The notes beneath the pieces are model-generated. The model was given only the letters and a program-made list of their open reading frames with translations, was not told the DNA's origin and did not search any database. Source: Elusimicrobiota bacterium (GTDB lineage: Bacteria > Elusimicrobiota > Elusimicrobia > UBA1565 > JACRDR01). From it: DNA of 64,000 bases. How positions within the stretch are numbered: position 1 is the stretch's first letter; every line of letters begins with the position of its first letter. Made by a program: the position numbers and the translations under genes. Positions 1 to 7,341 of this stretch are shown one piece after another. The stretch is from the NCBI GenBank assembly GCA_016194745.1, contig JACQBA010000018.1, forward strand, positions 1-64,000, in the 5' to 3' direction.

Positions 1-324
1 GGGTAAGCTGCGGATAAGTCCGTGGATAAAGGCGAATGGCACCCAGACGTTCGTAATGCGCCCGGCTGAATTTCTGCCTACTTGGATGAGTCCTTTTTGG
101 GATAGCCACGCGAGCGAGCGCTCCACGGTCTTCTCGGAGCGCCCCAAGGCTTCCGCGACGGCGCGGCGGGAGGACGGCCGAGGGTCGTCTAGGTGCAGCG
201 CGGGCCGAAGGAAATAGGCATGAATGTCACGTGTAGCGGCCGTCGCGCCGAGCTTGAAGAGGCAGCGCCCGGCCTCATCCAAGAGCCGTAGCTTTTGGTC
301 GGGGGTAAAAGACCGGGCGCTCAA
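1..324 (-). CDS. Winged-helix DNA-binding protein, 3' end cut by window
   Basis: The frame is open from a TTG start at 322-324 to the window edge (108 codons seen). An in-frame TAG lies a short way upstream and a GGGG/TAGG purine stretch precedes the TTG, so this is the likely start. The visible part has an N-terminal helical region and then a helix-turn-helix (AVAEALGRSEKTVERSLAWL, about residues 60-80) with a wing-like QVGRNSAGRITNVWV segment. This is typical of winged-helix regulators or plasmid/phage-type replication initiators. It lies beside repeats and DnaA-box-like motifs, so a replication or partition role is possible, but nothing in the sequence proves it. The C-terminal part is not in the window. 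Confidence 0.6.
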   Translation of the reverse strand, partial: MSARSFTPDQKLRLLDEAGRCLFKLGATAATRDIHAYFLRPALHLDDPRPSSRRAVAEALGRSEKTVERSLAWLSQKGLIQVGRNSAGRITNVWVPFAFIHGLIRSLP

Positions 325-664
325 AGACCTACCCCGATTTTCTGCCTAGTCGTTGCGTTAACTAGGCCGAATTGGTACAATTTCGACGTAACGTATCCCC
401 CAAGGATGCGTGAACGCCTCCCGGGGTCCCGCTAGGAATCCTCCGGGTAGGCAACAAAAAACGGCTAGGGAGAAATTCCTAGCCGTCCTTTTTGGCCTAT
501 TTCCTGCCTATTTCTCGTCGAGAAACCCGCTATAGATTATCACAAGTAACGAAATGGGAAAGAAGGCCTAGGATTTCGATTTCCCCGGAATGGAGGCGGG
601 GCTGCGTTTGTGGCTTAGTTAAGGAGCCTCGAGGCTTGGGGCCGAGTAGAGGCTGGGAAGGGCG
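325..664. other. Non-coding stretch with inverted repeat
   Basis: I see no convincing gene here. The stretch holds an inverted repeat GCCTAGT (344-350) / ACTAGGC (361-367) just upstream of the TTG start of the first gene, which could be an operator, and the terminator hairpin listed separately. The motif CTGCCTA recurs near 73, 342 and 505. Confidence 0.5.
455..493 (-). terminator. Rho-independent terminator, usable both ways
   Basis: The arms ACGGCTAGG (461-469) and CCTAGCCGT (478-486) pair perfectly around an 8-nt loop. On the minus strand the hairpin is followed by six Ts, and on the plus strand by CCTTTTT. It suits the end of the minus-strand gene at 665-1378 and may also block transcription from the left. 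Confidence 0.85.
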
Positions 665-1378
665 CTAAAGATCGTCGCCGCGGTCGGTGCCGTGGACTCG
701 CTGCGTCATTTGCTGGGCTAGCAGGAAGCCTTTGACTCGCCCGGGCGCCGTGAGCTCATAGCGGCGCGCTCTGCGGCTTCCCGAGGCCATGATCTCGCCC
801 TTATCAATGGCGTCCGAAAGGACTCTGTCGACCCGTTGGATCGGGTAGCCGGACGCCCTCAGCCAGCGGGCGAGCTGGGCCGCCGTGGGCTTTTGGAGAT
901 TCAGTACTTTCTGGGCTGCCATGAGCAGGAGCAGGCAGGCGTCGCGATCCGTCTTGTCGTTCTGAAGCTTGGCCCGCAGCTGGATCGAGGGACCCGGCCC
1001 TACCTCTATTACGGAATCCCAGATGGGCGATCGAATGCCGGCAGCGCGAGATCCGCGTTGAGCGCCGCCGTCCGATTCCGCGTCTTCCCGCAGGGCATAG
1101 GGGTCGGAATCGGTCGCCGGGAGGGGCGGGGCGTGGCGATGATGTCTCGGGGAAAACGGCGTTGTCGGGGGAGATTGGCGGGATTCTGCGGGGGTCTCGG
1201 CGGGCTCAATTTCGGGCTCTTGCACCCCGCTCTCGGGCCTGATATCCGGGCGAGCGCCTTGCCCGAAATGCGCCAGAAACGCCTCTCGCTCTCCGCGGAC
1301 GTACTCGAGGCTTCCGGTCGCCTCCATCTCGGAGCCGTTCTCGAGTTTGATGCGGATTCGATATTGGGTCTCTGCCAT
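665..1378 (-). CDS. Hypothetical protein with C-terminal winged helix
   Basis: 237 residues from ATG at 1378. The first 45 residues form a small beta-rich module (QYRIRIKLENGSEMEATG). A low-complexity Pro/Ser/Arg linker follows (about 50-120). The last 90 residues look like a winged helix (TAAQLARWLRASGYPIQRVDRV, then IMASGSRRARRYELTAPG as the wing). I do not recognise the full architecture. A good sigma-70 promoter with a 17-bp spacer lies upstream, and copies of a TTTAAGTC repeat lie on the promoter, in the leader and directly before the start codon. That arrangement suggests autoregulation by this protein, or an iteron system. A strong terminator follows the gene. Confidence 0.7.
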   Translation of the reverse strand: MAETQYRIRIKLENGSEMEATGSLEYVRGEREAFLAHFGQGARPDIRPESGVQEPEIEPAETPAESRQSPPTTPFSPRHHRHAPPLPATDSDPYALREDAESDGGAQRGSRAAGIRSPIWDSVIEVGPGPSIQLRAKLQNDKTDRDACLLLLMAAQKVLNLQKPTAAQLARWLRASGYPIQRVDRVLSDAIDKGEIMASGSRRARRYELTAPGRVKGFLLAQQMTQRVHGTDRGDDL

Positions 1379-1380
1379 GC

Positions 1381-1588
1381 TTTAAGTCCGATCATGCCGC
1401 TGCGCGTCTTTAAGTCAGACGAAAGCGAGATCGGCAGATGCGTGATTATGTCAAGAAAATCTTTTTAAGTCAAGGCGATGGGGATAACCTGCGGATAATG
1501 ACAAATAGAGGCGTAGGCCGCGTCGGATTAATGGCAGCACGCATGCCACTAAAGCGCTATTAAAGATTTTTGTGCCATGTTTAAGTCA
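1381..1588. repeat. Four spaced direct repeats TTTAAGTC(A)
   Basis: Copies are at 1381-1388 (TTTAAGTCC), 1409-1417, 1464-1472 and 1580-1588 (TTTAAGTCA), all in the same orientation. One overlaps the -35 box of the promoter for the 665-1378 gene, two lie in its leader and one lies 100 bp upstream. The pattern fits operators for an autoregulator or the iterons of a replication origin. GGATAA motifs at 1482, 1493, 1589 and 1619, and a DnaA-box-like TGTGGATAT at 1606-1614, lie among the upstream copies. Confidence 0.65.
1445..1473 (-). promoter_or_regulatory. Sigma-70 promoter for the 665-1378 gene
   Basis: On the minus strand TTGACT (1468-1473) is followed after exactly 17 bp by CATAAT (1445-1450). 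Transcription would start near 1438, giving a leader of about 60 nt. A TTTAAGTCA repeat overlaps the -35 box, so a protein bound there should repress. Confidence 0.75.
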
Positions 1589-1807
1589 GGATAAAGACAG
1601 CGCCCTGTGGATATCTCGGGATAACGCCAGTGCGGGAGAGGGCGCGAATGGGCCCGTGAGCGCTTTTGGATCGTTCGCCGATTGGCGTTCCCCCCTCAGG
1701 AGTCTCTTTGAGCGGAGAGAGAAGCGGGCTGGAAGGCTAGGCGGCTAGGCTGCGGGGTGAATGGTGGACACGGGAGAACGGGGCGCCGGGAGGGCGGAGG
1801 TGGAGGG
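1474..1807. other. Non-coding stretch with DnaA-box-like motifs
   Basis: AT-richer than its surroundings, with no convincing gene. It contains several GGATAA motifs, TGTGGATAT (one base from a consensus DnaA box) and one TTTAAGTCA repeat. It separates the winged-helix gene from the porin gene. It could be part of a replication origin or only a regulatory region. Confidence 0.4.
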
Positions 1808-3157
1808 TTAGAAACGGCCTACCGCTTCGAAAGTATATTTGCGGGCATTCGAGGACGATGGACTCAGCGCCTTGCCCGCGGTAAAGGTGGCATAGGCCAG
1901 GGAGAAGGACAGCTTGTCGCGGAAATTGTAGCGTAGGCGGAAGTCCATCTCGCGTCCCAGCGTGCGGTCGGCGCCGGCCGTGTTTCGATCGGCCTGGAAC
2001 AGGAAATAGTCGAAATCGAAGGTAACGCCTCGATACGCCGGAGGCGTGAAGCCCAAGCCTACCGTCTGGATTCCATGAACGGTCATGGGAAGCCCGCTCG
2101 CGGTTGATGACGATTTTCCCCCGAAGGCATCGTAGGGCGTCGCGCCGAAGAAGTCGCCGGAGCCGGAGCGCTCCAAGCCGTCGAATCGGTGTCCGTGGGA
2201 CGGGAAGAACGTCTCGTCCGTGGTGATCGTCTTGCCGGAGTATCCGCTGCCGCGGGCGAAGGTCACGCGCGCGATGCCCTCTCCGATCTTGGCGAACGAT
2301 TGCCGCCACTTTGCCCTCGCGACTTGCGCGTCCCCCATGTAGAGCACGCGCGTGCCGTTGGGATTGGCCGGCGAAGGCCCGGCTGGATGCGCGGAGCCGC
2401 GCTGGATGGCGGCTTCGCCGTCGAATACGAACGGGCCCGCGTTGATCTGGTAGCGCATGCTAGTGAAGTAGCGCGTCGCTTCGTTGACTGGCAGTCCGCT
2501 CCCCGTGATCTGCGGATGCTTGTCCTTTTCCACGAGCTCATTGAGCTGCCAGACGCCGTCCGTGGGCAGTTCGAGCGTGAAGCCGTAGACCATGAGACCG
2601 TTCGCGGAGCTCTGCGAATTGCGGGGCTGGAAGATGAATCCCCCCGCCTTCATCTCCCAAAACGGCAGACTGCCGATCAAATGGACGCCCGCGAAGCCGG
2701 CATTGTCGTCCGCCAAGAGCAAGCCGCTTCCCAAGCTGAACGGCTGCTGTCCGAACGTGGCCTGAACCGGGTAGCCGAGGGCCTGGTGCATGCGTACGTA
2801 GGCGCTTTCCAGGAACGGAACGAAGCTCGTATTAGGGTAGTTCTGGCCGACAGTGTCGAACGGGGACGGCAGGGTTGTGGAAGAGCCCGCGACGCCGATG
2901 CCGCGCAGCGCGATGCCGACGTCCATCGTCTGGTCCGGCGCATCGGCCTGCGGTAATATTCCTTTCACGAAGACGCTCAGCTGCGCGTTCTGCGAGATGA
3001 ACGAGTGGTTGTTGCGGGGATCCTGCAGATCTAGATTCGAATACGACAACGCGCGCATTCGGTAGAACGTGCCGACGTCGAGCGTGGAAGCGTACGCCGA
3101 GGCAGGGAATGGAAACAGCGCGGCCAATGCGACGGTGCGCCAGCGCGTACGCGTCAT
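1808..3157 (-). CDS. Outer-membrane beta-barrel (porin-like) protein
   Basis: 449 residues from ATG at 3157. A signal peptide ends near ASAYA (about residue 23). The mature part is made of alternating beta-strand segments with aromatic girdles and ends in Phe (FEAVGRF), the usual outer-membrane insertion signal. Segments such as FDFDYFLFQAD and MDFRLRYNFRDKLSFSLAYATF are typical of 14- to 18-stranded barrels of the alginate-export/porin kind. The substrate cannot be read from the sequence. It lies downstream of another barrel gene on the same strand, but a strong terminator separates them, so it probably has its own promoter, which I could not identify with confidence. Confidence 0.75.
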   Translation of the reverse strand: MTRTRWRTVALAALFPFPASAYASTLDVGTFYRMRALSYSNLDLQDPRNNHSFISQNAQLSVFVKGILPQADAPDQTMDVGIALRGIGVAGSSTTLPSPFDTVGQNYPNTSFVPFLESAYVRMHQALGYPVQATFGQQPFSLGSGLLLADDNAGFAGVHLIGSLPFWEMKAGGFIFQPRNSQSSANGLMVYGFTLELPTDGVWQLNELVEKDKHPQITGSGLPVNEATRYFTSMRYQINAGPFVFDGEAAIQRGSAHPAGPSPANPNGTRVLYMGDAQVARAKWRQSFAKIGEGIARVTFARGSGYSGKTITTDETFFPSHGHRFDGLERSGSGDFFGATPYDAFGGKSSSTASGLPMTVHGIQTVGLGFTPPAYRGVTFDFDYFLFQADRNTAGADRTLGREMDFRLRYNFRDKLSFSLAYATFTAGKALSPSSSNARKYTFEAVGRF

Positions 3158-3198
3158 GGGTGCTGAATCCTAGCAAAAAGGAAAGGCCGCAGAAAGAG

Positions 3199-3228
3199 AA
3201 ACCCCCCTCGGTCGCCCGAGAGGGGTTT
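3199..3228 (-). terminator. Terminator after the second barrel gene
   Basis: The arms AAACCCCCCTCG (3199-3210) and CGAGAGGGGTTT (3217-3228) form a GC-rich hairpin. On the minus strand it is followed by a T-rich TTTCTCTTTC stretch. It ends transcription of the 3258-4769 gene. Confidence 0.85.
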
Positions 3229-3257
3229 CCTTGGAACCCGAAGGTTCCGGTCAACAG

Positions 3258-4769
3258 TTAGAACTTAATGTTGACGTCCGCGAACGCCATGCACGCCGGG
3301 TTGACGCCGCGGCCGCTGCCGGCGGTGCTGCCCGTAGCGACGGCGTTGCCGGTCTGCAAGGACTCGTTCACGAAGCCGCCGGGCATGAAGTGCGCCATGC
3401 CCACGTCGAACATGACGTTGTCCGAGTGCTTCCAGTCGAACTGGAGGTCGAGTTCGGAGCCGATGTGCTTGTTGCCGAGTGCCGGCGGTCCGCCCACGAA
3501 GGTTCCGCTGGTCGCCCGCTGGAACCGGAAGTCCCAGTAGGAGAGGCCCGCGGTGAGTTTGTTGAGGGCGGCCGGGTTGGCCTTCAAGCCGACACCCCAG
3601 ATGACTTTGTTGTTCAACCCAGGGCTGTTCGCCACGACGCCGCCGGGAGCGAGCATTGCTACGCTGGAGGTGGCGCCGAGAGGCCCCGCGCCGCTGAAGC
3701 GACCGTAGATGACGCCGGGGCGGTAGTCCGAGTTGATGGACGTGAAGCCCTCGTTGCGGCCCTCGATCGTGCTGCTGCGGCCCGTGCCCCAACCGAAGTT
3801 GAGCCACGGCGTGAAGCCGCCCACGCCGTTGATGTCAGCCTTGTAGCCGGCATCGACCAGGAGGGCCTTACCGATGTAGTTGGACGAGTTGGCGGTCGGC
3901 GCGGCGGCCGCAGCGGCGGTCAAGCCAGTGCGGTTGCTGCCGGCGTTGGAGGCGACGGTGGCGGAAAGCCAGCCGCCCATCGCTTCGCCCTTCAGCTTCA
4001 AGCCGTACACCCACAGGTTGTCGTTGACGCCGGACGCGGCAGCCGGGTTCGGAGGCGTGCCGAGGTTACCGATACCGTGAGAGACCTGGTTCCAGACGAA
4101 GACGTTGGTCTTCACCGGCAGGTTCTTCACGCCCACGTTGAAGCCGCGGACGTCGACGTCGGCGTTGGTGCCGGCCGCCGTGACCGGCTGGCCGGAGGTC
4201 TTACCGGCGATACCGGAGAACATCACCCAGTCGTTCGCCGTATCGACGCGCAGGGCGTCGATCGAGGACGAGTAGAAGCCGATCGTGCTGGTCGGGCCGT
4301 AGTAGATGATCAGGTCGCCCGGGTCGCCGTAGTACTGGCGGCCGAACGTGGAGTCGAAGCGGCCGAAGACCTTGTCGATCTTGAAGTTCGCTTCGTCGAC
4401 GTACACCCGGTTGGCCACGCCGTTGCCGCCGCCCGAGAAGAGGGGTTGGCTGTTCGCCTGACCGGTAGTGCCGTTCTGACCGCTGCCGCCGGGATCGCCC
4501 CAAGACCTGTCGGTCTTGCGGACCGTGGCCCGCGCGTGCACGTCATCCAGCAGATCCCATCCCATCCCGAGCCACACGCGAGTGTTGGTGCCGCCGCGGC
4601 GGTCGTTGAACGCACCGTGGGTCGTGAAGTCCGTGACGTTGCGGGACGTATACGACTGCAAGTCCAGGCCTCCGTTGACCTTCAGGTTCTTGAAGAGATC
4701 AGCTGCGTTAGCGGGCCAATTGGAAAAGATCAAGGCCGCGCTGAGAGCCGTTCTCAGGAGCTTCTTCAT
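3258..4769 (-). CDS. Outer-membrane porin
   Basis: 503 residues. The start at 4769 is chosen because a perfect AAGGAGG lies 9 nt upstream and a clear signal peptide follows (MKKLLRTALSAALIF...ANAA). A longer frame upstream would begin outside the likely transcript. The mature protein is a Gly/Asn/Ser-rich barrel with many short strands and ends in Phe (FADVNIKF). Segments such as FDSTFGRQYYGDPGDLIIYYG resemble the strands and loops of general or anion porins. The strong promoter, ideal ribosome site and strong terminator suggest an abundant major outer-membrane protein on a single-gene transcript. Its substrate is unknown. Confidence 0.8.
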   Translation of the reverse strand: MKKLLRTALSAALIFSNWPANAADLFKNLKVNGGLDLQSYTSRNVTDFTTHGAFNDRRGGTNTRVWLGMGWDLLDDVHARATVRKTDRSWGDPGGSGQNGTTGQANSQPLFSGGGNGVANRVYVDEANFKIDKVFGRFDSTFGRQYYGDPGDLIIYYGPTSTIGFYSSSIDALRVDTANDWVMFSGIAGKTSGQPVTAAGTNADVDVRGFNVGVKNLPVKTNVFVWNQVSHGIGNLGTPPNPAAASGVNDNLWVYGLKLKGEAMGGWLSATVASNAGSNRTGLTAAAAAAPTANSSNYIGKALLVDAGYKADINGVGGFTPWLNFGWGTGRSSTIEGRNEGFTSINSDYRPGVIYGRFSGAGPLGATSSVAMLAPGGVVANSPGLNNKVIWGVGLKANPAALNKLTAGLSYWDFRFQRATSGTFVGGPPALGNKHIGSELDLQFDWKHSDNVMFDVGMAHFMPGGFVNESLQTGNAVATGSTAGSGRGVNPACMAFADVNIKF

Positions 4770-4911
4770 GTTGTGTGTCCTCCTTAGTTGTTGTACGCAT
4801 CCCGGATCGAACGGGACGCCAGTCTGCTTCGTTCTTTCCGGCATCCGTATTCCAGGATGCCTACACTCTTCCAAGGATCCCCTGCGCGGGTCTCCTTTCC
4901 GAAGTGCGGGG

Positions 4912-4941
4912 ATTCTAACAGAACGCTCCGGCATGTGTCAA
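4912..4941 (-). promoter_or_regulatory. Strong sigma-70 promoter of the porin gene
   Basis: On the minus strand a consensus TTGACA (4936-4941) is followed after 18 bp by TAGAAT (4912-4917). The leader is about 135 nt and contains a small hairpin, GGCATCC (4840-4846) with GGATGCC (4855-4861), before the AAGGAGG ribosome site. Confidence 0.8.
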
Positions 4942-4999
4942 TAGGATAACCGGCGTATGACAAGCCAAGTATGTCCGAGTCAATACGTTTGAGTGTTAT

Positions 5000-5677
5000 C
5001 TAGTGCTGTTTTGCGTCGCTCGGGAGAGGCGCGCTTTCGGAGACCGGAGTGACGAACGCGCCGCCGGCAAAGTAATAGAGGATCTTCGCGCCTTCAAGGA
5101 CCGTCATCGTCGCGAGGTCCTTGTCTCGCCACCAGTGCAGGCTGTCCTGGGGACCGGAGGCCATTCGGATGCTCCGCCCGGGCAGGACGCGCCGGAAAAT
5201 CCACCGCGTCCGGCGCGCGTGATAGCGGGAGGTCACCAGAAGGATCGACTTTCCCCTCAACCCAGGCTCGCGCCCGAGCGCCAACGCCTCATCCGCCGTG
5301 CTCAGTGTTTCGTTACCATATAGATGGATCGCCGCTTTGGGGACGCCGGCCCGCTCTAGCACCCGCGCATGGACCGTTTCCTCCGCAGGAAAGGAGAGGC
5401 CGGCGCCTCGAACGACGAGCGCGGTCACGGGCGGCTTCGGCCGGCTGATCCAGACCTCGGGAGCCAGACCTCTATTGAAGAGGTCGGCCGCCACCGTCGA
5501 GCGCGTATAGTCGCCGGACAGGATGACGATGGCGTCGGATCTGACGGGTTCCTCCGAGTAGTCTATCCACCACGCGAGAATGAGTATGGACGCGAACGGC
5601 AGGAGGATCGTGTACGCCAGCAGCAGGACGGCCGCCGCCAACGGGGTTCGCAGCCGGCTTGACCGTGACGCTACCAA
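5000..5677 (-). CDS. YdcF/SanA/ElyC-family (DUF218) membrane protein
   Basis: 225 residues from TTG at 5677, overlapping the end of the upstream gene by 7 nt, which suggests translational coupling. One transmembrane helix (about 12-38) is followed by the DUF218 Rossmann-like core: AIVILSGD near residue 50, STADEALAL, then ILLVTSRYHARRTRWIFRRVLP. The last is the typical SxYHxxR region of this family. Members sit in the inner membrane facing the periplasm and are linked to envelope and peptidoglycan homeostasis, but their biochemical activity is not settled. It is the last gene of a three-gene operon after tRNA-Arg. Confidence 0.8.
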   Translation of the reverse strand: MVASRSSRLRTPLAAAVLLLAYTILLPFASILILAWWIDYSEEPVRSDAIVILSGDYTRSTVAADLFNRGLAPEVWISRPKPPVTALVVRGAGLSFPAEETVHARVLERAGVPKAAIHLYGNETLSTADEALALGREPGLRGKSILLVTSRYHARRTRWIFRRVLPGRSIRMASGPQDSLHWWRDKDLATMTVLEGAKILYYFAGGAFVTPVSESAPLPSDAKQH

Positions 5678-6561
5678 GGCAGAGCGCGCCGTTCAAATAC
5701 CATGACTCGATAAGGAGGCATCAACCAGCCGTCGCCGTCCTTCGTCAGAAGTTCCTTGGGATAGCGCCGGACCTCAAAGAGCGGGCGCCAGCGGGAGTCG
5801 AGTATTTCCAGAGGCATCTTGACGGCCTTGTTCTGGCGGTTCGCCGCGATCACGTAGTCGCGGCCGCGGTACGTCCATGCGCGCGCGGAGATCCCCCCGG
5901 GCGCGATCGGGAAAGGCGGCTTCGCGGGCGCTCCGTCCCGCAGGATCGGGACCATCTCCGAAAGCTCACGACTGACGCTCGTCACCGCGAACCACCGTTC
6001 GGCGGCTTGGGGCAGCGTGGCGCCGCCGAAGGAGTACGCGAAAAACCACACTCCGCTCGCGCCGTTGAGTATCGCGTCGTAGCTCAAGAACCTCATCTCG
6101 GCGATGTCGGGAAACCGGCCTTCGCGAGGCTTCTCCGAGTCCCGGACCGCCGACTGGCTCCAATCGAAGGCCTGAACCACCGCCCATACCGGCTTGCCGG
6201 CCGAGGCGCCTACCGCGCCCGCCACTCGATTCCCGGCGGATTCAAGAGGTGCCTTCGGCACGGGATAGGTGCCGACCAAGAGGGCGTCCTCCATCGTTTC
6301 AGAGCGCTTGTCCGCCGGCGGGCGGGCGGGATCGGCCGGGCCCGCCGCCAGCCGGATTCCGAAGCGACTTGCCGCCTCCGTGAGGGCGGGAGCGTCGGCG
6401 GTGGGCGTCGCCGCGTTGAAGCCGCCTTCTTTGAGGAACTGCAGCGCGTCGAATCCGTCCACGCCGAAGATGCCGATGGTGAACCCAGGCGCAGGCGCGG
6501 CGGCGTCGGCGGAGACGGCTACCGCCAAAGCCGCGAGGGCCGCGGCAAGTGCACGGACCAC
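5671..6561 (-). CDS. Secreted TIM-barrel, glycoside-hydrolase-like protein
   Basis: About 296 residues. I place the start at GTG 6561, 8 nt after the stop of the upstream gene, because it opens directly onto a signal peptide (VVRALAAALAALAVAVSADA). The mature part looks like a TIM barrel: IGIFGVDGFDALQFLKEGGFNAA (first strand and helix), PVWAVVQAFDW, then EMRFLSYDAILNGASGVWFFAYSFG. This last region resembles the late strands of clan-A type glycosidases, where an obligatory loop and catalytic acid would lie. A small beta domain closes the protein (RAWTYRGRDYVIAANRQNK). I cannot assign catalytic residues or a substrate. It is the middle gene of the TPR/TIM-barrel/YdcF operon. Confidence 0.65.
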   Translation of the reverse strand: MVRALAAALAALAVAVSADAAAPAPGFTIGIFGVDGFDALQFLKEGGFNAATPTADAPALTEAASRFGIRLAAGPADPARPPADKRSETMEDALLVGTYPVPKAPLESAGNRVAGAVGASAGKPVWAVVQAFDWSQSAVRDSEKPREGRFPDIAEMRFLSYDAILNGASGVWFFAYSFGGATLPQAAERWFAVTSVSRELSEMVPILRDGAPAKPPFPIAPGGISARAWTYRGRDYVIAANRQNKAVKMPLEILDSRWRPLFEVRRYPKELLTKDGDGWLMPPYRVMVFERRALPW

Positions 6562-6569
6562 GAAGGCGC

Positions 6570-7220
6570 CTACTTGTTTCGGGACTTGGCCCACTGAGCC
6601 CAATACGATTCGGGATAGAGCACGACCATGCGCTCGTACGTGGCCTTGGCCAGATCCTTCATGCCCAGCGACTCTTGACAGCGCGCGAGCGTCGCGTGGA
6701 CTTGCGGCGCGAGGAAGTGGTCTTGGTGCTCGCGGAGGAACTGGTTTGCCGAATCCATGGAGGACTTGCAGTCCCCCGCCGCTTCCTGGGCGGCCGCGAG
6801 TCCGGAAAGCGCGAGTGGCGCCGCCGCGGGCGGACGGTTGCGTTCGATGAGGCGCTGATACGTCTGCGCGGCCTCCTTGTACTTTCCGGAGCGGAACAGG
6901 ACGTCGCCGGCGAAAAGCGTGCTGAACCCGGAGGCGGGCGTCTGCGCGAACTGGGTCTCGATCTCCTTGAGCTGCTCGATGGACTTGTCGCCTTGTCCTT
7001 GATAGAAGTAACTCTGGGCGAACGCCAGCCGCTCCCAGGCGGTCTCGCGGTTCTTGTTGTATTGGTAGGCGACGAACACGATAAGCGCCAGCGCGCCGAC
7101 AACGGCTCCGGCGACGCCGAGAGTCTTCTGCTGGTTGGCGTTCGCCCACGAAACGGCGTTCGTCATCGAGTCGGCGACGATGTCCCGTTTGATTTCTTGA
7201 CGAACCCACTGTTTGCCCAT
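6570..7220 (-). CDS. Membrane-anchored TPR protein, YfgM-like
   Basis: 216 residues from ATG at 7220 with AAAGGA upstream. The cytoplasmic N-terminus is followed by one transmembrane helix (about 35-53, LGVAGAVVGALALIVFVAY). A periplasmic domain of TPR-like repeats follows (RLAFAQSYFYQGQGDKSIEQL, TLFAGDVLFRSGKYKEAAQTY and others). This is the architecture of the YfgM/TPR_21 family, which binds the SecYEG-PpiD translocon side and acts in handling exported proteins. It lies 28 nt downstream of tRNA-Arg and is probably co-transcribed with it. Confidence 0.75.
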   Translation of the reverse strand: MGKQWVRQEIKRDIVADSMTNAVSWANANQQKTLGVAGAVVGALALIVFVAYQYNKNRETAWERLAFAQSYFYQGQGDKSIEQLKEIETQFAQTPASGFSTLFAGDVLFRSGKYKEAAQTYQRLIERNRPPAAAPLALSGLAAAQEAAGDCKSSMDSANQFLREHQDHFLAPQVHATLARCQESLGMKDLAKATYERMVVLYPESYWAQWAKSRNK

Positions 7221-7247
7221 ATTTTTCCTTTACCGAATAATCAAATC

Positions 7248-7319
7248 TGCCCCGAGAGGGAATCGAACCCCCATCTTCTCCTTAGGACGGAGTAGCTCTA
7301 TCCATTGAGCTATCGAGGC
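7248..7319 (-). tRNA. tRNA-Arg (anticodon CCT)
   Basis: The cloverleaf can be drawn in full: acceptor GCCTCGA with TCGGGGC, D-arm GCTC/GAGC, anticodon stem CTCC/GGAG around loop GTCCTAA, and a T-arm with TTCGATT. The anticodon CCT reads AGG. The 3' CCA is not encoded. An extended -10 box (TGC-TACAAT, 7330-7338) lies 11 bp upstream of the 5' end. Confidence 0.95.
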
Positions 7320-7329
7320 GCGTGATCGG

Positions 7330-7338
7330 ATTGTAGCA
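7330..7338 (-). promoter_or_regulatory. Extended -10 promoter of tRNA-Arg operon
   Basis: TGCTACAAT on the minus strand, a TGN-type extended -10 box, with the predicted start just before the tRNA 5' end. The same nine bases occur at 58432-58440 before another gene. Confidence 0.55.
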
Positions 7339-7341
7339 GAT

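Noticed and set aside
3231..4787. Plus-strand frame opposite the porin gene
   Set aside because: The minus frame has promoter, AAGGAGG, signal peptide and terminal Phe. The plus frame starts inside a terminator.
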